Shown here: one piece after another, positions 21,546 to 33,103 of the stretch
Position numbering within the stretch: position 1 is the first letter of the stretch
Layout: each line of letters begins with the position of its first letter
Assembly: GCF_011684115.1 (NCBI RefSeq)
Contig: NZ_JAADJV010000001.1
Location: forward strand, 372,001 to 436,000
DNA length: 64,000 nt
Direction: 5' to 3'
DNA from: Rahnella aceris
GTDB lineage: Bacteria; Pseudomonadota; Gammaproteobacteria; Enterobacterales; Enterobacteriaceae
The notes under the pieces: model-generated
Database searches by the model: none
What the model was told of the DNA's origin: nothing
Seen by the model: only the letters and a program-made list of their open reading frames with translations
Made by a program: the position numbers and the translations under genes

Positions 21546-22088
21546 ATGACATTGAAAGACATAGTGGTCGGGTTCGGTACCCAGGTTCGCAGCTTGTGGA
21601 TGATAGGCATGCACGCCTTCGCCAAGCGCGAAACCCAGATGTACCCTGAAGTTCCGGTCAACCCACCTCCGCGTTACCGTGGCCGTATCGTGCTGACGCG
21701 CGATCCGGACGGTGAAGAGCGCTGCGTTGCCTGTAACCTGTGTGCAGTAGCTTGTCCGGTAGGCTGTATTTCTCTGCAAAAAGCAGAAATGAAAGATGGC
21801 CGCTGGTATCCGGAATTCTTCCGCATCAACTTCTCACGCTGCATTTTCTGCGGTCTGTGTGAAGAAGCTTGCCCGACAACAGCCATTCAGCTGACGCCGG
21901 ACTTTGAGTTGGGCGAATTTAAACGCCAGGATCTGGTGTATGAAAAAGAAGATCTGTTGATTTCGGGGCCGGGTAAATATCCGGAATACAATTTCTACCG
22001 GATGGCCGGTATGGCGATTGACGGCAAGTCGAAAGGCGAAGCTGAAAACGAAGCCAAACCGATCAACGTCAAAGGTCTGATGCCTTAA
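21546..22088 (+). CDS. nuoI: NADH-quinone oxidoreductase subunit I
   Basis: A ferredoxin-like peripheral subunit with two [4Fe-4S] clusters (N6a and N6b) linking NuoG to NuoB; 180 residues, the family length. The two motifs are [15 protein letters not shown] (about residues 60-74) and [15 protein letters not shown] (about 99-113), each donating one cysteine to the other cluster. The N-terminal amphipathic segment rests on the membrane. It is 14 bp after nuoH and 12 bp before nuoJ. Confidence 0.97.
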   Translation: MTLKDIVVGFGTQVRSLWMIGMHAFAKRETQMYPEVPVNPPPRYRGRIVLTRDPDGEERCVACNLCAVACPVGCISLQKAEMKDGRWYPEFFRINFSRCIFCGLCEEACPTTAIQLTPDFELGEFKRQDLVYEKEDLLISGPGKYPEYNFYRMAGMAIDGKSKGEAENEAKPINVKGLMP

Positions 22089-22100
22089 GGAGCCGCAAGC

Positions 22101-22661
22101 ATGGAATTTGCATTTTATATTGCAGCCCTGGTGGCCGTGTTGGCGACATTGCGTGTGATCACGCATACCAACCCGGTACACGCACTGCTGTATTTGATCG
22201 TCTCTTTACTGGCGATCGCTGCGGTCTTCTTCTCGCTCGGTGCGTATTTCGCCGGTGCCCTGGAGATCATCGTATACGCCGGTGCCATTATGGTGCTGTT
22301 CGTGTTCGTGGTGATGATGCTCAACCTTGGCAACGTCCAGGAGCAGGAACGCGCATGGCTTAAACCTGCCACCTGGATCGGGCCTTCGGTTCTGTCTGTC
22401 ATCCTGCTGGTGGTGATGATCATGTCAATCCTCGGGTTACACGATCACGGCATCAAAGGTGACATGGTTGATGCGAAAGCCGTCGGTATCGCACTGTTCG
22501 GACCTTACGTTCTGGCGGTTGAACTGGCATCAATGTTGCTGCTGGCCGGTCTGGTCGTGGCATTCCATATTGGTCGTGAGCACAAACCCGGTGAAGTCTT
22601 TGGTGACGCACCGGTGACGACCGAAATGGCAACAAAAAGAAAAACGGAGGAGAGAGCATGA
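22101..22661 (+). CDS. nuoJ: NADH-quinone oxidoreductase subunit J
   Basis: A membrane-arm subunit of complex I; 186 residues (E. coli 184) with five predicted transmembrane helices. The third helix includes [25 protein letters not shown], the family signature with a π-bulge region important for the active/deactive transition. The C-terminus is charged and cytoplasmic. The stop overlaps the nuoK start as ATGA (22658-22661). Confidence 0.97.
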   Translation: MEFAFYIAALVAVLATLRVITHTNPVHALLYLIVSLLAIAAVFFSLGAYFAGALEIIVYAGAIMVLFVFVVMMLNLGNVQEQERAWLKPATWIGPSVLSVILLVVMIMSILGLHDHGIKGDMVDAKAVGIALFGPYVLAVELASMLLLAGLVVAFHIGREHKPGEVFGDAPVTTEMATKRKTEERA

Positions 22662-22960
22662 TCCCTCTACAACATGGTCTTATTCTGGCCGCGATCCTCT
22701 TTGTGTTGGGGCTTACCGGGCTGCTGGTTCGTCGTAACCTGTTGTTTATGCTGATCAGCCTCGAAGTGATGATCAACGCGGCAGCGCTGGCGTTCATCGT
22801 GGCGGGAAGCTACTGGGGTCAGGCGGACGGTCAGGTGATGTATATTCTGGCTATCAGCCTGGCTGCGGCGGAGGCCAGTATTGGTCTGGCGTTGTTGCTG
22901 CAACTGTATCGCCGTCGCCACACTCTCAATATTGATACTGTCAGTGAGATGCGCGGATGA
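22658..22960 (+). CDS. nuoK: NADH-quinone oxidoreductase subunit K
   Basis: The smallest membrane subunit, 100 residues, with three transmembrane helices and related to MrpC/MnhC. Conserved membrane-embedded acidic residues are visible as Glu in [12 protein letters not shown] (helix 2) and [14 protein letters not shown] (helix 3); both are needed for proton translocation in the family. It overlaps both nuoJ and nuoL by ATGA, consistent with strict coupling. Confidence 0.97.
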   Translation: MIPLQHGLILAAILFVLGLTGLLVRRNLLFMLISLEVMINAAALAFIVAGSYWGQADGQVMYILAISLAAAEASIGLALLLQLYRRRHTLNIDTVSEMRG

Positions 22961-24804
22961 ACTTACTCTATTTAACAATTCTGTTCCCACTGATTGGCTT
23001 CCTGTTACTGGCCTTTTCACGCGGTCGCTGGTCTGAAAATACCTCCGCTACCATCGGTGTCGGGTCGATTGGTCTGGCAGCGCTGACCACTATTTATGTG
23101 GGTATCAATTTCCTCAGCCAGAAAGCGGCGGGTGTTGAAGTCTTTAACCAGCATTTGTGGAACTGGATGCAGGTCGGGGATTTCAATATTCCCGTCACAC
23201 TCACGCTCGACGGTTTGTCGATGACCATGTTGTCTGTGGTCACCGGTGTCGGTTTCTTCATCCACATGTTCGCTTCCTGGTACATGCGCGGTGAAGAAGG
23301 CTATTCACGCTTCTTCGCGTACACCAACCTGTTTATCGCCAGCATGGTGATTCTGGTACTGGCAGACAACCTGTTGCTGATGTACCTCGGTTGGGAAGGT
23401 GTGGGCCTGTGCAGTTACCTGTTGATCGGTTTCTACTACACCCATCCGGCGAACGGTGCGGCTGCGATGAAAGCGTTCATCGTGACCCGTGTTGGTGATG
23501 TGTTCCTGGCTTTCGCGCTGTTCATCTTGTACCGCGAGCTGGGTACGCTGAACTTCCGTGAACTGATGATCCTGGCACCGCAGAAACTGGCAGTAGGCGA
23601 TACGGCGATCACCTGGGCGACCCTGATGTTACTGGGTGGCGCAGTGGGTAAATCCGCACAGCTTCCGCTTCAGACCTGGCTGGCAGACGCCATGGCCGGT
23701 CCGACGCCGGTTTCTGCGCTAATCCACGCCGCGACCATGGTGACTGCCGGTGTTTATCTGATTGCCCGCACGCACGGCCTGTTCCTGATGGCGCCGGAAA
23801 TTCTGCATCTGGTGGGTATTATTGGTGCGGTCACGCTGGTTCTGGCAGGTTTCGCTGCGCTGGTGCAAACCGACATCAAACGTGTTCTCGCGTACTCGAC
23901 CATGAGCCAGATTGGTTACATGTTCCTGGCGCTGGGCGTTCAGGCGTGGGATGCCGCTATCTTCCACCTGATGACGCATGCGTTCTTCAAAGCACTGTTG
24001 TTCCTTTCTTCCGGTTCGGTCATTTTGGCCTGCCACCATGAGCAGAACATCTTCAAAATGGGTGGATTACGTAAATCCATTCCTCTTGTCTATCTCTGCT
24101 TCCTGGTCGGTGGCGCGGCGCTGTCCGCCTTGCCAATCATCACTGCGGGCTTCTTCAGTAAAGACGAAATCCTCGCGGGTGCGCTGGCTAACGGCCACCT
24201 GAATCTGATGGTTGCCGGTCTGGTCGGTGCGTTTATGACCTCGCTGTACACCTTCCGCATGATCTTCATCGTCTTCCACGGCGAAGAAAAAATTAAAGCC
24301 CATGCGGGTAAAGGCATCACTCACCACCTGCCGCTGCTGGTGTTACTGGTTCTGTCCACCTTCATTGGCGCAATGATTGTTCCGCCACTGAAAGGCGTAC
24401 TGCCGGATACCACTGAGCTGGCGCACGGCAGCGTGCTGACGCTGGAAATCACATCAGGCGTGATTGCAATTGCTGGCATTCTGCTGGCGGCAGCCCTGTA
24501 TCTGGGTAAACGCTCGCTGGTCAACAGCATTGCGAAAAGCGCACCGGGACGTTTCTTCACGACCTGGTGGTTCCATGCCTGGGGCTTCGACTGGCTGTAC
24601 GACATGATTTTCGTCAAACCTTATCTGCTGGTTGCGAAACTCCTGCAACGTGATCCGCTGAACTCAATGATGAATCTGCCTGCGCTGTTTGCCCGTCTGG
24701 GTAACCGTGGTCTGACTCTCAGCGAAAACGGTCAGGTACGTTGGTACGTCGCGTCAATGGGGCTCGGTGCAGTCGTTGTTCTGACGCTGCTGCTGGTGAT
24801 TTAA
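22957..24804 (+). CDS. nuoL: NADH-quinone oxidoreductase subunit L
   Basis: The distal antiporter-like proton-pumping subunit; 615 residues (E. coli 613) with about 16 transmembrane helices. Key residues of the family are visible: the Glu of [18 protein letters not shown] and the Lys in [20 protein letters not shown]. The C-terminus contains the long lateral amphipathic helix that runs along the membrane arm. It begins in the nuoK stop (ATGA at 22957-22960) and is followed by a 97-bp gap before nuoM. Confidence 0.97.
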   Translation: MNLLYLTILFPLIGFLLLAFSRGRWSENTSATIGVGSIGLAALTTIYVGINFLSQKAAGVEVFNQHLWNWMQVGDFNIPVTLTLDGLSMTMLSVVTGVGFFIHMFASWYMRGEEGYSRFFAYTNLFIASMVILVLADNLLLMYLGWEGVGLCSYLLIGFYYTHPANGAAAMKAFIVTRVGDVFLAFALFILYRELGTLNFRELMILAPQKLAVGDTAITWATLMLLGGAVGKSAQLPLQTWLADAMAGPTPVSALIHAATMVTAGVYLIARTHGLFLMAPEILHLVGIIGAVTLVLAGFAALVQTDIKRVLAYSTMSQIGYMFLALGVQAWDAAIFHLMTHAFFKALLFLSSGSVILACHHEQNIFKMGGLRKSIPLVYLCFLVGGAALSALPIITAGFFSKDEILAGALANGHLNLMVAGLVGAFMTSLYTFRMIFIVFHGEEKIKAHAGKGITHHLPLLVLLVLSTFIGAMIVPPLKGVLPDTTELAHGSVLTLEITSGVIAIAGILLAAALYLGKRSLVNSIAKSAPGRFFTTWWFHAWGFDWLYDMIFVKPYLLVAKLLQRDPLNSMMNLPALFARLGNRGLTLSENGQVRWYVASMGLGAVVVLTLLLVI

Positions 24805-24901
24805 GCCTGCATTACAGGTGTAGTTATCAATGCTGGCCTGTTCCCGTAACGGGCCGGCAAGTGAAATAGCCTTCGGGCATAAAAGAAGGGAACGACACGC
24901 C

Positions 24902-26431
24902 ATGCTATTACCTTGGCTAATATTTATCCCCTTTATCGGCGGGCTGCTGTGCTGGCAGACTGAGCGCTTTGGGAGCAAAGTACCGCGCTGGATCGCGTTG
25001 ATTGCGATGGGGCTGACGCTGGCTCTTTCCGTGCAATTGTGGTTGCAGGGAGGATATTCATTAACGACGCCTGCGGGTATTCCACAGTGGCAATCCGAGT
25101 TTTCATTGCCATGGATCCCACGTTTTGGCATCAGCTTCCATCTGGCACTGGACGGTTTGTCCCTGCTGATGGTGGTGCTGACCGGTCTGCTGGGTGTTCT
25201 GGCGATCCTCTGTTCCTGGCGTGAAATCCAGAAGTATCAGGGATTCTTCCATCTGAACTTGCTGTGGATCCTCGGCGGTGTCATCGGTGTGTTCCTTGCC
25301 ATCGACATGTTCCTGTTCTTCTTCTTCTGGGAAATGATGCTGGTGCCGATGTACTTCCTGATTGCCTTGTGGGGTCACAAAGCGTCAGACGGTAAAACGC
25401 GTATCAGCGCAGCAACCAAATTCTTCATCTATACACAGTCCAGCGGACTGGTGATGTTGATTGCTATCCTCGGCCTGGTGTTTGTGCACTACAATGCCAC
25501 CGGCGTATGGACATTCAACTATGCCGACCTGCTGAAAACGCCAATGTCGCACGGTGTTGAATATCTGCTGATGCTTGGCTTCTTCATCGCCTTTGCGGTG
25601 AAAATGCCGGTTGTGCCATTGCATGGCTGGTTGCCGGATGCACACAGTCAGGCACCGACCGCAGGTTCCGTTGACTTAGCCGGTATCTTGCTGAAAACCG
25701 CGGCCTACGGGATGTTGCGTTTCTGTCTGCCTCTGTTCCCGGAAGCGTCTCACCAGTTCGCACCGATTGCCATGTGGCTGGGTGTCATTGGTATCTTCTA
25801 CGGTGCGTGGATGGCGTTCTGCCAGACCGATATTAAACGTCTGATTGCGTACACCTCCGTTTCGCACATGGGCTTCGTACTGATTGCCATCTACACCGGC
25901 AGCCAGCTGGCGTACCAGGGCGCGGTTATCCAGATGATTGCACACGGTCTTTCCGCAGCCGGTATGTTCATCATCTGTGGTCAGCTATACGAACGTCTGC
26001 ATACCCGTGATATGCGCCAGATGGGCGGATTGTGGGGCCGGATTAAATACCTGCCAGCGTTGTCGCTGTTCTTCGCCGTCGCTACTTTGGGGATGCCGGG
26101 TACAGGTAACTTCGTCGGTGAAATCCAGATCCTGTTCGGCAGCTTCCCGGTTGTGCCGGTGATCACTGTCATCTCGACATTCGGTCTGGTGTTTGCCTCT
26201 GTGTATTCTCTGGCGATGATGCAGCGCGCTTACTACGGCAAAGCAAAATCTGACGAACCGCTGCCGGGCATGACCTCACGCGAACTGTCGATTATCCTGT
26301 TGCTGGTGGTATTGCTGGTGGCGCTGGGCTTCTACCCGCAGCCAATTCTGGATACATCAAGTGCAGCGATGACTAACATTCAGCACTGGTACGGGTCATC
26401 AGTTTCCACTATTTCAACGACAAGGCCGTAA
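24902..26431 (+). CDS. nuoM: NADH-quinone oxidoreductase subunit M
   Basis: An antiporter-like proton-pumping subunit. The ATG at 24902 gives 509 residues beginning MLLPWLIFIPFIGG, the E. coli length and N-terminus; an in-frame ATG at 24830 would add 24 unrelated polar residues. About 14 transmembrane helices are seen, with the conserved Glu in FFFWEMMLVPMYFLIALWG and the Lys in FAVKMPVVPLHGWLPDAHSQ. The nuoL–nuoM gap can fold as TGCTGGCC / GGCCGGCA plus a short UUCG-capped stem just before the start. It is 6 bp before nuoN. Confidence 0.97.
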   Translation: MLLPWLIFIPFIGGLLCWQTERFGSKVPRWIALIAMGLTLALSVQLWLQGGYSLTTPAGIPQWQSEFSLPWIPRFGISFHLALDGLSLLMVVLTGLLGVLAILCSWREIQKYQGFFHLNLLWILGGVIGVFLAIDMFLFFFFWEMMLVPMYFLIALWGHKASDGKTRISAATKFFIYTQSSGLVMLIAILGLVFVHYNATGVWTFNYADLLKTPMSHGVEYLLMLGFFIAFAVKMPVVPLHGWLPDAHSQAPTAGSVDLAGILLKTAAYGMLRFCLPLFPEASHQFAPIAMWLGVIGIFYGAWMAFCQTDIKRLIAYTSVSHMGFVLIAIYTGSQLAYQGAVIQMIAHGLSAAGMFIICGQLYERLHTRDMRQMGGLWGRIKYLPALSLFFAVATLGMPGTGNFVGEIQILFGSFPVVPVITVISTFGLVFASVYSLAMMQRAYYGKAKSDEPLPGMTSRELSIILLLVVLLVALGFYPQPILDTSSAAMTNIQHWYGSSVSTISTTRP

Positions 26432-26437
26432 CTCGCC

Positions 26438-27898
26438 ATGACATTTACACTTCAAAATCTGATCGCACTATTACCGCTGATGATCGTCGGATTGACGGTG
26501 GTGGTGGTGATGCTGTCCATTGCGTGGCGACGCGACCATTTTCTTAATGCCACACTGACAGTCATCGGGCTGAACGTTGCCTTACTTTCCCTTTACTACG
26601 TCGGGCAGGTCGGCCCGCAGGACGTCACACCGCTGCTGCGCGTTGACGGCTACTCGATGTTCTACATCGGGCTGGTGCTGCTGGCGAGTCTGGCCACCAG
26701 TACGTTTGCTTACCCTTGGCTGGCCGGTTATCCGGACAACCGCGAAGAGTTCTACCTGTTAGTTCTCATTGCGGCGATGGGCGGTATTCTGCTGGCATGC
26801 TCTAACCATCTGGCGTCAATGTTCCTCGGAATCGAACTGATTTCCCTGCCATTGTTCGGCCTGATTGGTTACGCCTACCGCCAGAAACGCTCGCTGGAAG
26901 CTGCCATCAAATACATGCTGCTGTCGGCTGCCGCATCATCCTTCCTGCTGTTTGGTATGGCGCTGCTGTACGCACAGTCCGGTGATTTGTCCTTTGCGTC
27001 ACTGGGCAAAAACCTGGGCGACGGCGTGATGCTGCACCAGCCGCTGCTGATGGCCGGTCTGGGCATGATGATTGTGGGGCTGGGCTTCAAGCTGTCGCTG
27101 GTTCCGTTCCACCTGTGGACGCCAGATGTGTATCAGGGCGCACCTGCACCGGTCTCGACTTTCCTGGCAACCGCCAGCAAAATCGCGATCTTTGCTGTGG
27201 TGATGCGTTTGTTCCTGTATGCGCCGGTAGCTGACAGCGAATCCATCCGCATCGTGCTGGGCATTATTGCCTTCTGTTCGATTCTGGTGGGTAACCTGAT
27301 GGCCATCAGTCAGAGCAACATCAAACGTCTGCTCGGTTATTCCTCCATCGCGCACCTGGGTTATCTGCTGGTGGCACTGATTGCGGTACAAACGCACCAG
27401 TTGTCGATGGAAACCGTGGGCGTATATCTGGCGGGTTATCTGTTCAGTAGCCTCGGCGCCTTCGGTGTGGTCAGCCTGATGTCCAGCCCGTACAAAGGGC
27501 CGGATGCTGAATCACTGTTCTCTTATCGTGGTCTGTTCTGGCATAAGCCAATTCTGTCTGCGGTGATGACCGTGATGATGCTGTCACTGGCCGGTATTCC
27601 GATGACGCTCGGCTTTATCGGTAAGTTCTACGTGATTGCGACCGGTGTGACCGCGCATCTGTGGTGGCTGACCGGTGCGGTGGTTGTCGGTTCCGCGATT
27701 GGCCTTTACTACTACCTGCGCGTAACGGTGAGCTTGTATCTGAGTGCGCCGGAAACGCTGGTACGTGATACGCCAAACAACTGGGCGCTCACGGCGGGTG
27801 GGGTAGTAGTACTGATTTCCGCGATTCTGGTGCTGCTGCTGGGTATCTTCCCGCAACCGTTGATTTCGCTGGTACAGATGGCGCAACCGCTGCTCTGA
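26438..27898 (+). CDS. nuoN: NADH-quinone oxidoreductase subunit N
   Basis: The third antiporter-like subunit and the last gene of the operon; 486 residues (E. coli 485), about 14 transmembrane helices. Conserved features include the Glu in [19 protein letters not shown] and Lys residues in [21 protein letters not shown] and SASKIAIF-type segments. The strong terminator at 27933-27956 closes the operon. Confidence 0.97.
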   Translation: MTFTLQNLIALLPLMIVGLTVVVVMLSIAWRRDHFLNATLTVIGLNVALLSLYYVGQVGPQDVTPLLRVDGYSMFYIGLVLLASLATSTFAYPWLAGYPDNREEFYLLVLIAAMGGILLACSNHLASMFLGIELISLPLFGLIGYAYRQKRSLEAAIKYMLLSAAASSFLLFGMALLYAQSGDLSFASLGKNLGDGVMLHQPLLMAGLGMMIVGLGFKLSLVPFHLWTPDVYQGAPAPVSTFLATASKIAIFAVVMRLFLYAPVADSESIRIVLGIIAFCSILVGNLMAISQSNIKRLLGYSSIAHLGYLLVALIAVQTHQLSMETVGVYLAGYLFSSLGAFGVVSLMSSPYKGPDAESLFSYRGLFWHKPILSAVMTVMMLSLAGIPMTLGFIGKFYVIATGVTAHLWWLTGAVVVGSAIGLYYYLRVTVSLYLSAPETLVRDTPNNWALTAGGVVVLISAILVLLLGIFPQPLISLVQMAQPLL

Positions 27899-27932
27899 TA
27901 AAGTCTGCAAACGCAGTCTGAAAGCTGACGAA

Positions 27933-27956
27933 GCCGCTCGCATGAGCGGCTTTTTT
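27933..27956 (+). terminator. Rho-independent terminator of the nuo operon
   Basis: GCCGCTC (27933-27939) and GAGCGGC (27944-27950) form a perfect 7-bp stem with loop GCAT, followed by six T residues. Confidence 0.93.
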
Positions 27957-28102
27957 AATCGTATTGGTTAGATATTGTGATGCAAATCACATTTATATGT
28001 ACGTTCAATAAATTATTACATTGGTTTTGTGATCTCTCCCATTTCATTATTCCTGCCAATGCGTACACTGCGCGCTTGTTCAGATTCGTACAGGTTCACA
28101 CC

Positions 28103-28618
28103 ATGAATGTTTTAGTGATGATCGCCATTACCACCGGTATCCTCTCCGGTATCTGGGGCTGGGTTGCGATTAGCTTTGGCCTGATAAGCTGGGCGGGTTT
28201 TCTTGGATGCACGGCATATTTTGCGTGTCCGCAGGGCGGATTACGCGGATTGCTGATCAGCACGCTGACCTGTCTCAGCGGTGTATTCTGGGCTGTCGTG
28301 ATCATCGCGGGAAGCGCAATGCGTCCGGAATGGAGCATTCTTGGTTATCTGCTGACTGGCGTAGTGGCGTTTCTGATGTGTATTCAGGCGCGTCAGCAGT
28401 GGCTGGCCTTTGTACCGGGTACCTTTATTGGTGCCTGCGCGACCTTCGCCGCACAAGGTGACTGGCGTCAGGTGGTGGTATCTTTGCTGGTCGGGCTGGT
28501 ATTCGGTTATGCAATGAAAAACAGCGGATTATGGCTGGCAAAACAGCGTGAAAAGCAGCAAAGCGACGCCAGGAAAGGGGCGGTTTTCACTGAAACGAAG
28601 GGGTCAGAAGGTTCTTAA
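28103..28618 (+). CDS. DUF1097 inner membrane protein (YcdZ-like)
   Basis: Hydrophobic protein of 171 residues from the ATG at 28103. The sequence from MNVLVMIAITTGILSGIWGW onward closely follows E. coli YcdZ (DUF1097), including LGCTAYFACPQGGLRGL, FVPGTFIGACATFAAQGDW and FGYAMKNSGLWLA. About five transmembrane segments are visible. The cytoplasmic tail is charged. The open frame extends to 27977, but that part has no homology and overlaps the end of the nuo terminator region. Function is unknown. In E. coli ycdZ is elsewhere on the chromosome, so its place between nuo and elaB is a local rearrangement. Confidence 0.88.
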   Translation: MNVLVMIAITTGILSGIWGWVAISFGLISWAGFLGCTAYFACPQGGLRGLLISTLTCLSGVFWAVVIIAGSAMRPEWSILGYLLTGVVAFLMCIQARQQWLAFVPGTFIGACATFAAQGDWRQVVVSLLVGLVFGYAMKNSGLWLAKQREKQQSDARKGAVFTETKGSEGS

Positions 28619-28730
28619 TTCCTCGGTTTTTCTGCAGTTTAGGGCGGATCCTTCAGGCAATTACTCCTGATATACGCTAGGGTTAAAAGCAGTCTATGCT
28701 TTTACACGAACACATCATAAGGAGATAACC

Positions 28731-29039
28731 ATGGCTGACCAATTTGAGACACAGCAAAATTCGCTGGACGACGATTTACGCATGCTGACTGAAACGCTGG
28801 AAGAAGTACTGAAGTCCTCTGGTGACAAAGCGGATGAGAAGTACATTCAGGTCAAAGCACGCGCAGAAAATGCGCTGAAAGACATCAAATCACGTATTGA
28901 CCCGGCTGCACGCTCTTACTGCAAGAAAGCCCGCCTGGTAGCGGAAAGAACTGACGACTATGTGCATGAAAACCCATGGCATGGTGTGGGTGTCGGTGCT
29001 GCCGTAGGTCTGGTTGTCGGCCTGCTTCTGCGTCGTTAA
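28731..29039 (+). CDS. elaB: Ribosome-associated, tail-anchored protein ElaB
   Basis: A DUF883-family inner-membrane protein of 102 residues (E. coli 101). A long helical, charged N-terminal region (residues 10-75) is followed by the conserved YVHENPWHGVGVGAAVGLVVGLLLRR. This gives a single C-terminal membrane anchor with a polar N-terminus in the cytoplasm. In E. coli ElaB associates with stationary-phase ribosomes, is RpoS-dependent, and protects against oxidative stress. AAGGAG lies 7 bases before the ATG. It is followed by its own terminator. Confidence 0.94.
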   Translation: MADQFETQQNSLDDDLRMLTETLEEVLKSSGDKADEKYIQVKARAENALKDIKSRIDPAARSYCKKARLVAERTDDYVHENPWHGVGVGAAVGLVVGLLLRR

Positions 29040-29047
29040 TCTGACTG

Positions 29048-29080
29048 AACAGGGGCAGCGCGTGCTGCTCCTGTTTTGTT
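29048..29080 (+). terminator. Rho-independent terminator of elaB
   Basis: Twelve-base arms (29048-29059 and 29064-29075), with one wobble and a GCGT loop, are followed by a T-rich stretch. Confidence 0.9.
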
Positions 29081-29274
29081 TCTCCCGGTTTGCTTACTCC
29101 TTTCTCCCTGCCTATACTCCTTCTTAGCTAATGGCACTCACTTCAGCTTGATCTGTCGCATATTTTCATTTTTCGTATCGCCGCATAATTCATCCGTAAT
29201 TGATCCAACCCGTTTTTTGATCCAGAAGGGTATTTCTGCCCGTCACTAAACATCCGGTATGGCCTGAGGTAGCG

Positions 29275-30612
29275 GTGAAACAAATATCAGCAATCATTGA
29301 GCAGCTTGATACGACGCTGGCAGGCGAATGGCCTGATGCAGCGGGGATCCGGCAGTTCAGTTATTCCCTGCAAAAACAGCCTGACACCGGCCTGCTGGAA
29401 TGGTTGTCTGCGCAACCCTGCTACCCGAAATTCTACTGGCAACATCGTGATGGCAATGAAGAAGCCGCTGTTTGTGGTGATGCCTACTCATTTTGCGATA
29501 CCGCCCGGGCACAGGCGTTCATCCGCGAGCACCAGGATGAACCCGATTTGCATATCTGGGGGTTGAATGCGTTTAACGGGGCTGACGGGGCTGCAATAGC
29601 TGCCAACGCACTGTTTCTTCCGCGCATCGAACTTTGCCGTCAGGGAAACAGTTACTGGCTGCGGTGTACCGTTTTCAGCCCACATTCTTTACGCGATGAG
29701 GCACGTCGCACCCGCTTATTTTTACGTTCACTGGTCGTCAGTCGCGCCTTACCGTCGATCGCTTCCCGTGTATTGCAACATCATCATTTACCGGACGAGC
29801 CTCAGTGGAAACAGTTGATAGACCGCGCGCTGTCGGGTATTGAGCAGCATCAGTTCGACAAAGTGGTGCTGGCGCGAAAAACCACCTTAACGCTCAGCCA
29901 GCCGCTGAATGCCTGCGCATTTCTTGCCGCCAGCCGCGACGTTAATCATCACTGTTACCATTTCATGCTGGCTTTTACCCCGCAACAGGCGTTTCTGGGC
30001 TCCAGCCCGGAACGTTTATTCTTGCGTGATCACACCGAACTCTATACCGAAGCGCTGGCGGGAACCGTGGCCAATCATCCCGATGACCGGGAAGCGCGGG
30101 CGCTGGGGGACTGGCTGCTCAGCGATGGCAAAAACCAACGCGAAAATTTACTGGTCGTCGACGATATCTGCCAGCGCTTACAGGGCGGGGCGCATTCGCT
30201 GGATGTGACGCCAGCGGAGATTTTACGTCTGCGCAAGGTGCAGCATTTACGCCGCAATATTCACGGTGAGCTGACCGACCCCGATGACGCTGCTTGCCTG
30301 CAACGTCTGCAACCGACCGCAGCAGTGGCCGGATTACCCCGTCAGGCCGCGCGTGAATTTATCGCCGAATTTGAGCCTTTTGACCGCGAGTGGTATGCCG
30401 GTTCCGCCGGGTATCTCAGTGCTGAACAAAGTGAATTTACCGTCGCGTTACGTTCGGCGACGGTGAAAGGACATCATCTTGAACTCTACGCAGGCGCGGG
30501 GATTGTCGCCGGTTCTGACGCTGCACAGGAATGGCAGGAAATCGAAAACAAAGCCGCTGGTTTGCGCACTTTGTTGGAAGAGCATTACACCCCTGCCGTT
30601 CAGGCCGGATAA
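29275..30612 (+). CDS. menF: Isochorismate synthase MenF
   Basis: Converts chorismate to isochorismate, the first committed step of menaquinone synthesis. The 445-residue product (E. coli 431) starts with GTG, with a TGAGGT Shine-Dalgarno. It belongs to the chorismate-binding (ADCS/EntC) family. Visible signatures are the catalytic Lys in [11 protein letters not shown] (about residue 197), [25 protein letters not shown], and the Mg-binding Glu residues in the C-terminal part ([30 protein letters not shown]). It is first in the menFDHBCE operon, 23 bp before menD. Confidence 0.95.
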   Translation: MKQISAIIEQLDTTLAGEWPDAAGIRQFSYSLQKQPDTGLLEWLSAQPCYPKFYWQHRDGNEEAAVCGDAYSFCDTARAQAFIREHQDEPDLHIWGLNAFNGADGAAIAANALFLPRIELCRQGNSYWLRCTVFSPHSLRDEARRTRLFLRSLVVSRALPSIASRVLQHHHLPDEPQWKQLIDRALSGIEQHQFDKVVLARKTTLTLSQPLNACAFLAASRDVNHHCYHFMLAFTPQQAFLGSSPERLFLRDHTELYTEALAGTVANHPDDREARALGDWLLSDGKNQRENLLVVDDICQRLQGGAHSLDVTPAEILRLRKVQHLRRNIHGELTDPDDAACLQRLQPTAAVAGLPRQAAREFIAEFEPFDREWYAGSAGYLSAEQSEFTVALRSATVKGHHLELYAGAGIVAGSDAAQEWQEIENKAAGLRTLLEEHYTPAVQAG

Positions 30613-30635
30613 CCCCTTGCCGGAGTGAATTGAAC

Positions 30636-32309
30636 ATGTCTGTTGCCGTCTTTAACCGCCGCTGGGCGACGCTTATCCTCGAAGCGTTAACCCGACATCA
30701 GGTGCAGCATGTGTGCATCGCGCCCGGTTCCCGCTCTACACCGCTAACCCTTGCCGCCGCCGCGCATCCGCACCTTATCTGCCACACCCATTTTGATGAA
30801 CGCGGCCTTGGCCATCTGGCTCTCGGGCTGGCAAAAGCCAGCGGGCAGCGGGTGGCGATCATCGTCACCTCCGGCACGGCGGTGGCAAATTTATATCCGG
30901 CGCTGATCGAAGCCGGGCTGACCGGCGAAAAGCTGGTGTTGCTCACGGCTGATCGTCCGCCGGAACTCATCGATTGCGGTGCGAATCAGGCTATCCGCCA
31001 GACCGGCATGTTTGCCAGTCACCCCGTCGGGACGCTGGATTTACCGCGTCCGACGCCTGAAATCAGTGCGCGCTGGCTGGTTTCTGCGCTGGATAATACG
31101 CTGGCGCAGCAGACGCACGGTGCCGTGCACATTAACTGTCCGTTCGCCGAACCGTTGTATGGCGAGGACAACGGCGAGCATCAGGACTGGTTGCTGGCGC
31201 TGGGCGACTGGTGGCAGGGCCATGAACCGTGGCTGAATTATTCTCAGGTTTTGCCTGCAATCGCGCAGCCGGACTGGTTTTCCTGGCGGCAAAAGCGCGG
31301 CGTCATTATCGCTGGCCGTCTTTCTGCCTGCGAAAGTGAACAGGTGGCACAGTGGGCGGCGCAACTGGGCTGGCCGTTGATCAGTGATGTGCAGGCATCA
31401 ACCGGCAATCCGCTTCCCTGCGCAGATTTGTGGCTGGCATCGCCGCAGGCGCAGGCGATACTGGCGCACGTCCAGTTGGTTATCCAGTTCGGTGGCGGTC
31501 TGACCGGTAAGCGCCTGCTGCAATGGCAGGCGACCTGTCAACCCGATGAATACTGGCTGGTTGACCCGCTGTCAGGCCGTCAGGATCCGGCGCAGCATCG
31601 CGGTCGTCGTCTACAAGCCCGCGTCAGTGAATGGTTACAGTCTCACCCGGCACAGCCTCAGCCTGACTGGGCAGAAGCCCTTGAGCATTGCTCGCAGCGG
31701 GCGTTACATGCGGTTGAAACCCGTCTCGACGGTGTATTTGGCGAGGCCGCCGCAGCGTGGCAGCTTCCGGCTTTATTACCTGAGCACGGCCAGTTATTTC
31801 TTGGCAACAGTCTGATTGTTCGTCTGGTGGATGCCTTTGCCCAACTCCCCGCCGGTTATCCTGTTTTCGCCAATCGCGGGGCAAGCGGTATTGACGGGCT
31901 GCTGTCCACCGCCGCAGGTGTGCAGCGCGCGACCTGCAAACCGACGCTGGTGCTGCTGGGTGATATCTCTGCACTTTATGATTTAAACGCGCTGGCGCTG
32001 ATGCGTCAGTGTTCCGCGCCGACGGTGATTATTGTGGTGAATAACAATGGTGGACAAATTTTCTCGTTGTTGCCAACGCCCGAAGCCGAGCGGCAGCGTT
32101 TTTACTGCATGCCGCAGAACGTCAGCTTCAGCCATGCGGCAGCGATGTTTGGTCTGGATTATGCCTGTCCGGCATCGATGTCTGAGCTTCATCATGCCGT
32201 CAGACAATGCTGGCAGCATGGTGGCGTGAAACTGATCGAGTTGAAAGTCAGTGAGACAGAAGGGGCAGAATGCCTGCGTTCGCTGGTGAAGGAGATGAGC
32301 GCATCATGA
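30636..32309 (+). CDS. menD: SEPHCHC synthase MenD
   Basis: A ThDP- and Mg-dependent enzyme that joins isochorismate with the succinic semialdehyde unit from 2-oxoglutarate. The ATG at 30636 gives 557 residues (E. coli 556) starting [18 protein letters not shown]; upstream extension of the frame overlaps menF. The ThDP-activating Glu lies in the [19 protein letters not shown] region, and ThDP/Mg binding is in [16 protein letters not shown] and [17 protein letters not shown]. Its TGA overlaps the menH ATG (32306-32309). Confidence 0.96.
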   Translation: MSVAVFNRRWATLILEALTRHQVQHVCIAPGSRSTPLTLAAAAHPHLICHTHFDERGLGHLALGLAKASGQRVAIIVTSGTAVANLYPALIEAGLTGEKLVLLTADRPPELIDCGANQAIRQTGMFASHPVGTLDLPRPTPEISARWLVSALDNTLAQQTHGAVHINCPFAEPLYGEDNGEHQDWLLALGDWWQGHEPWLNYSQVLPAIAQPDWFSWRQKRGVIIAGRLSACESEQVAQWAAQLGWPLISDVQASTGNPLPCADLWLASPQAQAILAHVQLVIQFGGGLTGKRLLQWQATCQPDEYWLVDPLSGRQDPAQHRGRRLQARVSEWLQSHPAQPQPDWAEALEHCSQRALHAVETRLDGVFGEAAAAWQLPALLPEHGQLFLGNSLIVRLVDAFAQLPAGYPVFANRGASGIDGLLSTAAGVQRATCKPTLVLLGDISALYDLNALALMRQCSAPTVIIVVNNNGGQIFSLLPTPEAERQRFYCMPQNVSFSHAAAMFGLDYACPASMSELHHAVRQCWQHGGVKLIELKVSETEGAECLRSLVKEMSAS

Positions 32310-33103
32310 CGCTGGCCTGTCACACACTCAACCCAGAGGTTAAAGATCGTCCGTGGCTGGTGTTTCTCCACGGCCTGCTGGGCAGTGCAGATGACTGGCA
32401 ACCCTTACTTCCTGCGCTTGAAGGCTGGCCTTGTCTGTTTGTGGATTTACCGGGACATGGTCGTTCCGCGTCGCTGACCGCTGCCGGATTTGCGGATGTC
32501 AGCCAGCTGTTAACCGATACCCTGCACGAAAATAACGTCACTGCGTACTGGCTGATCGGCTACTCGCTGGGGGGGCGCATCAGTCTGTATCACGCCTGTC
32601 AGGGTGATCGCAGCGGATTGCAGGGGCTGCTGGTGGAAGGCGCACATCCGGGGCTGACCTGTCAGGCTGAACGCGCACAACGCCGCCATCATGATCAGCA
32701 ATGGGCGGCTCGCTTTTTGCAAGTACCGTGGAAACAGGCGCTGGAAAGCTGGTATCGCCAGCCGGTGTTTTCCAGCCTGACCGATGCGCAACGCCAGCAA
32801 ATGATCGTGCTGCGTGAGAACAACAACCCGCACACTGTCTCTGCCATGCTGGCGGCCACGTCGCTTTCGGTACAGCCTGATTTACGTGCACAATTGCTGC
32901 GGCTTTCCCTGCCGGTTGTGTGGTTGTGTGGCAGTCAGGACGCCAAGTTTATTCATCTTGCGCAGCAATCCGGTTTCGGGCTACGCACTGTCGCTAATGC
33001 CGGGCATAACGCCCACCGTGATAACCCGGCGGAATTTGCCCGTCAGGCGCTGGCATTTATTACTTCACCTGTCTTAAAGGAAGTTGAACATGATTTATCC
33101 TGA
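32306..33103 (+). CDS. menH: SHCHC synthase MenH
   Basis: An α/β-hydrolase-fold lyase that eliminates pyruvate from SEPHCHC. The ATG overlapping the menD stop gives 265 residues (E. coli 252); AAGGAG lies 11 bases upstream. The oxyanion region [15 protein letters not shown], the nucleophile elbow [11 protein letters not shown], and the late Asp (CGSQDAKF) and His ([11 protein letters not shown]) of the triad are all present. Its last 14 bases overlap menB. Confidence 0.95.
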   Translation: MTLACHTLNPEVKDRPWLVFLHGLLGSADDWQPLLPALEGWPCLFVDLPGHGRSASLTAAGFADVSQLLTDTLHENNVTAYWLIGYSLGGRISLYHACQGDRSGLQGLLVEGAHPGLTCQAERAQRRHHDQQWAARFLQVPWKQALESWYRQPVFSSLTDAQRQQMIVLRENNNPHTVSAMLAATSLSVQPDLRAQLLRLSLPVVWLCGSQDAKFIHLAQQSGFGLRTVANAGHNAHRDNPAEFARQALAFITSPVLKEVEHDLS

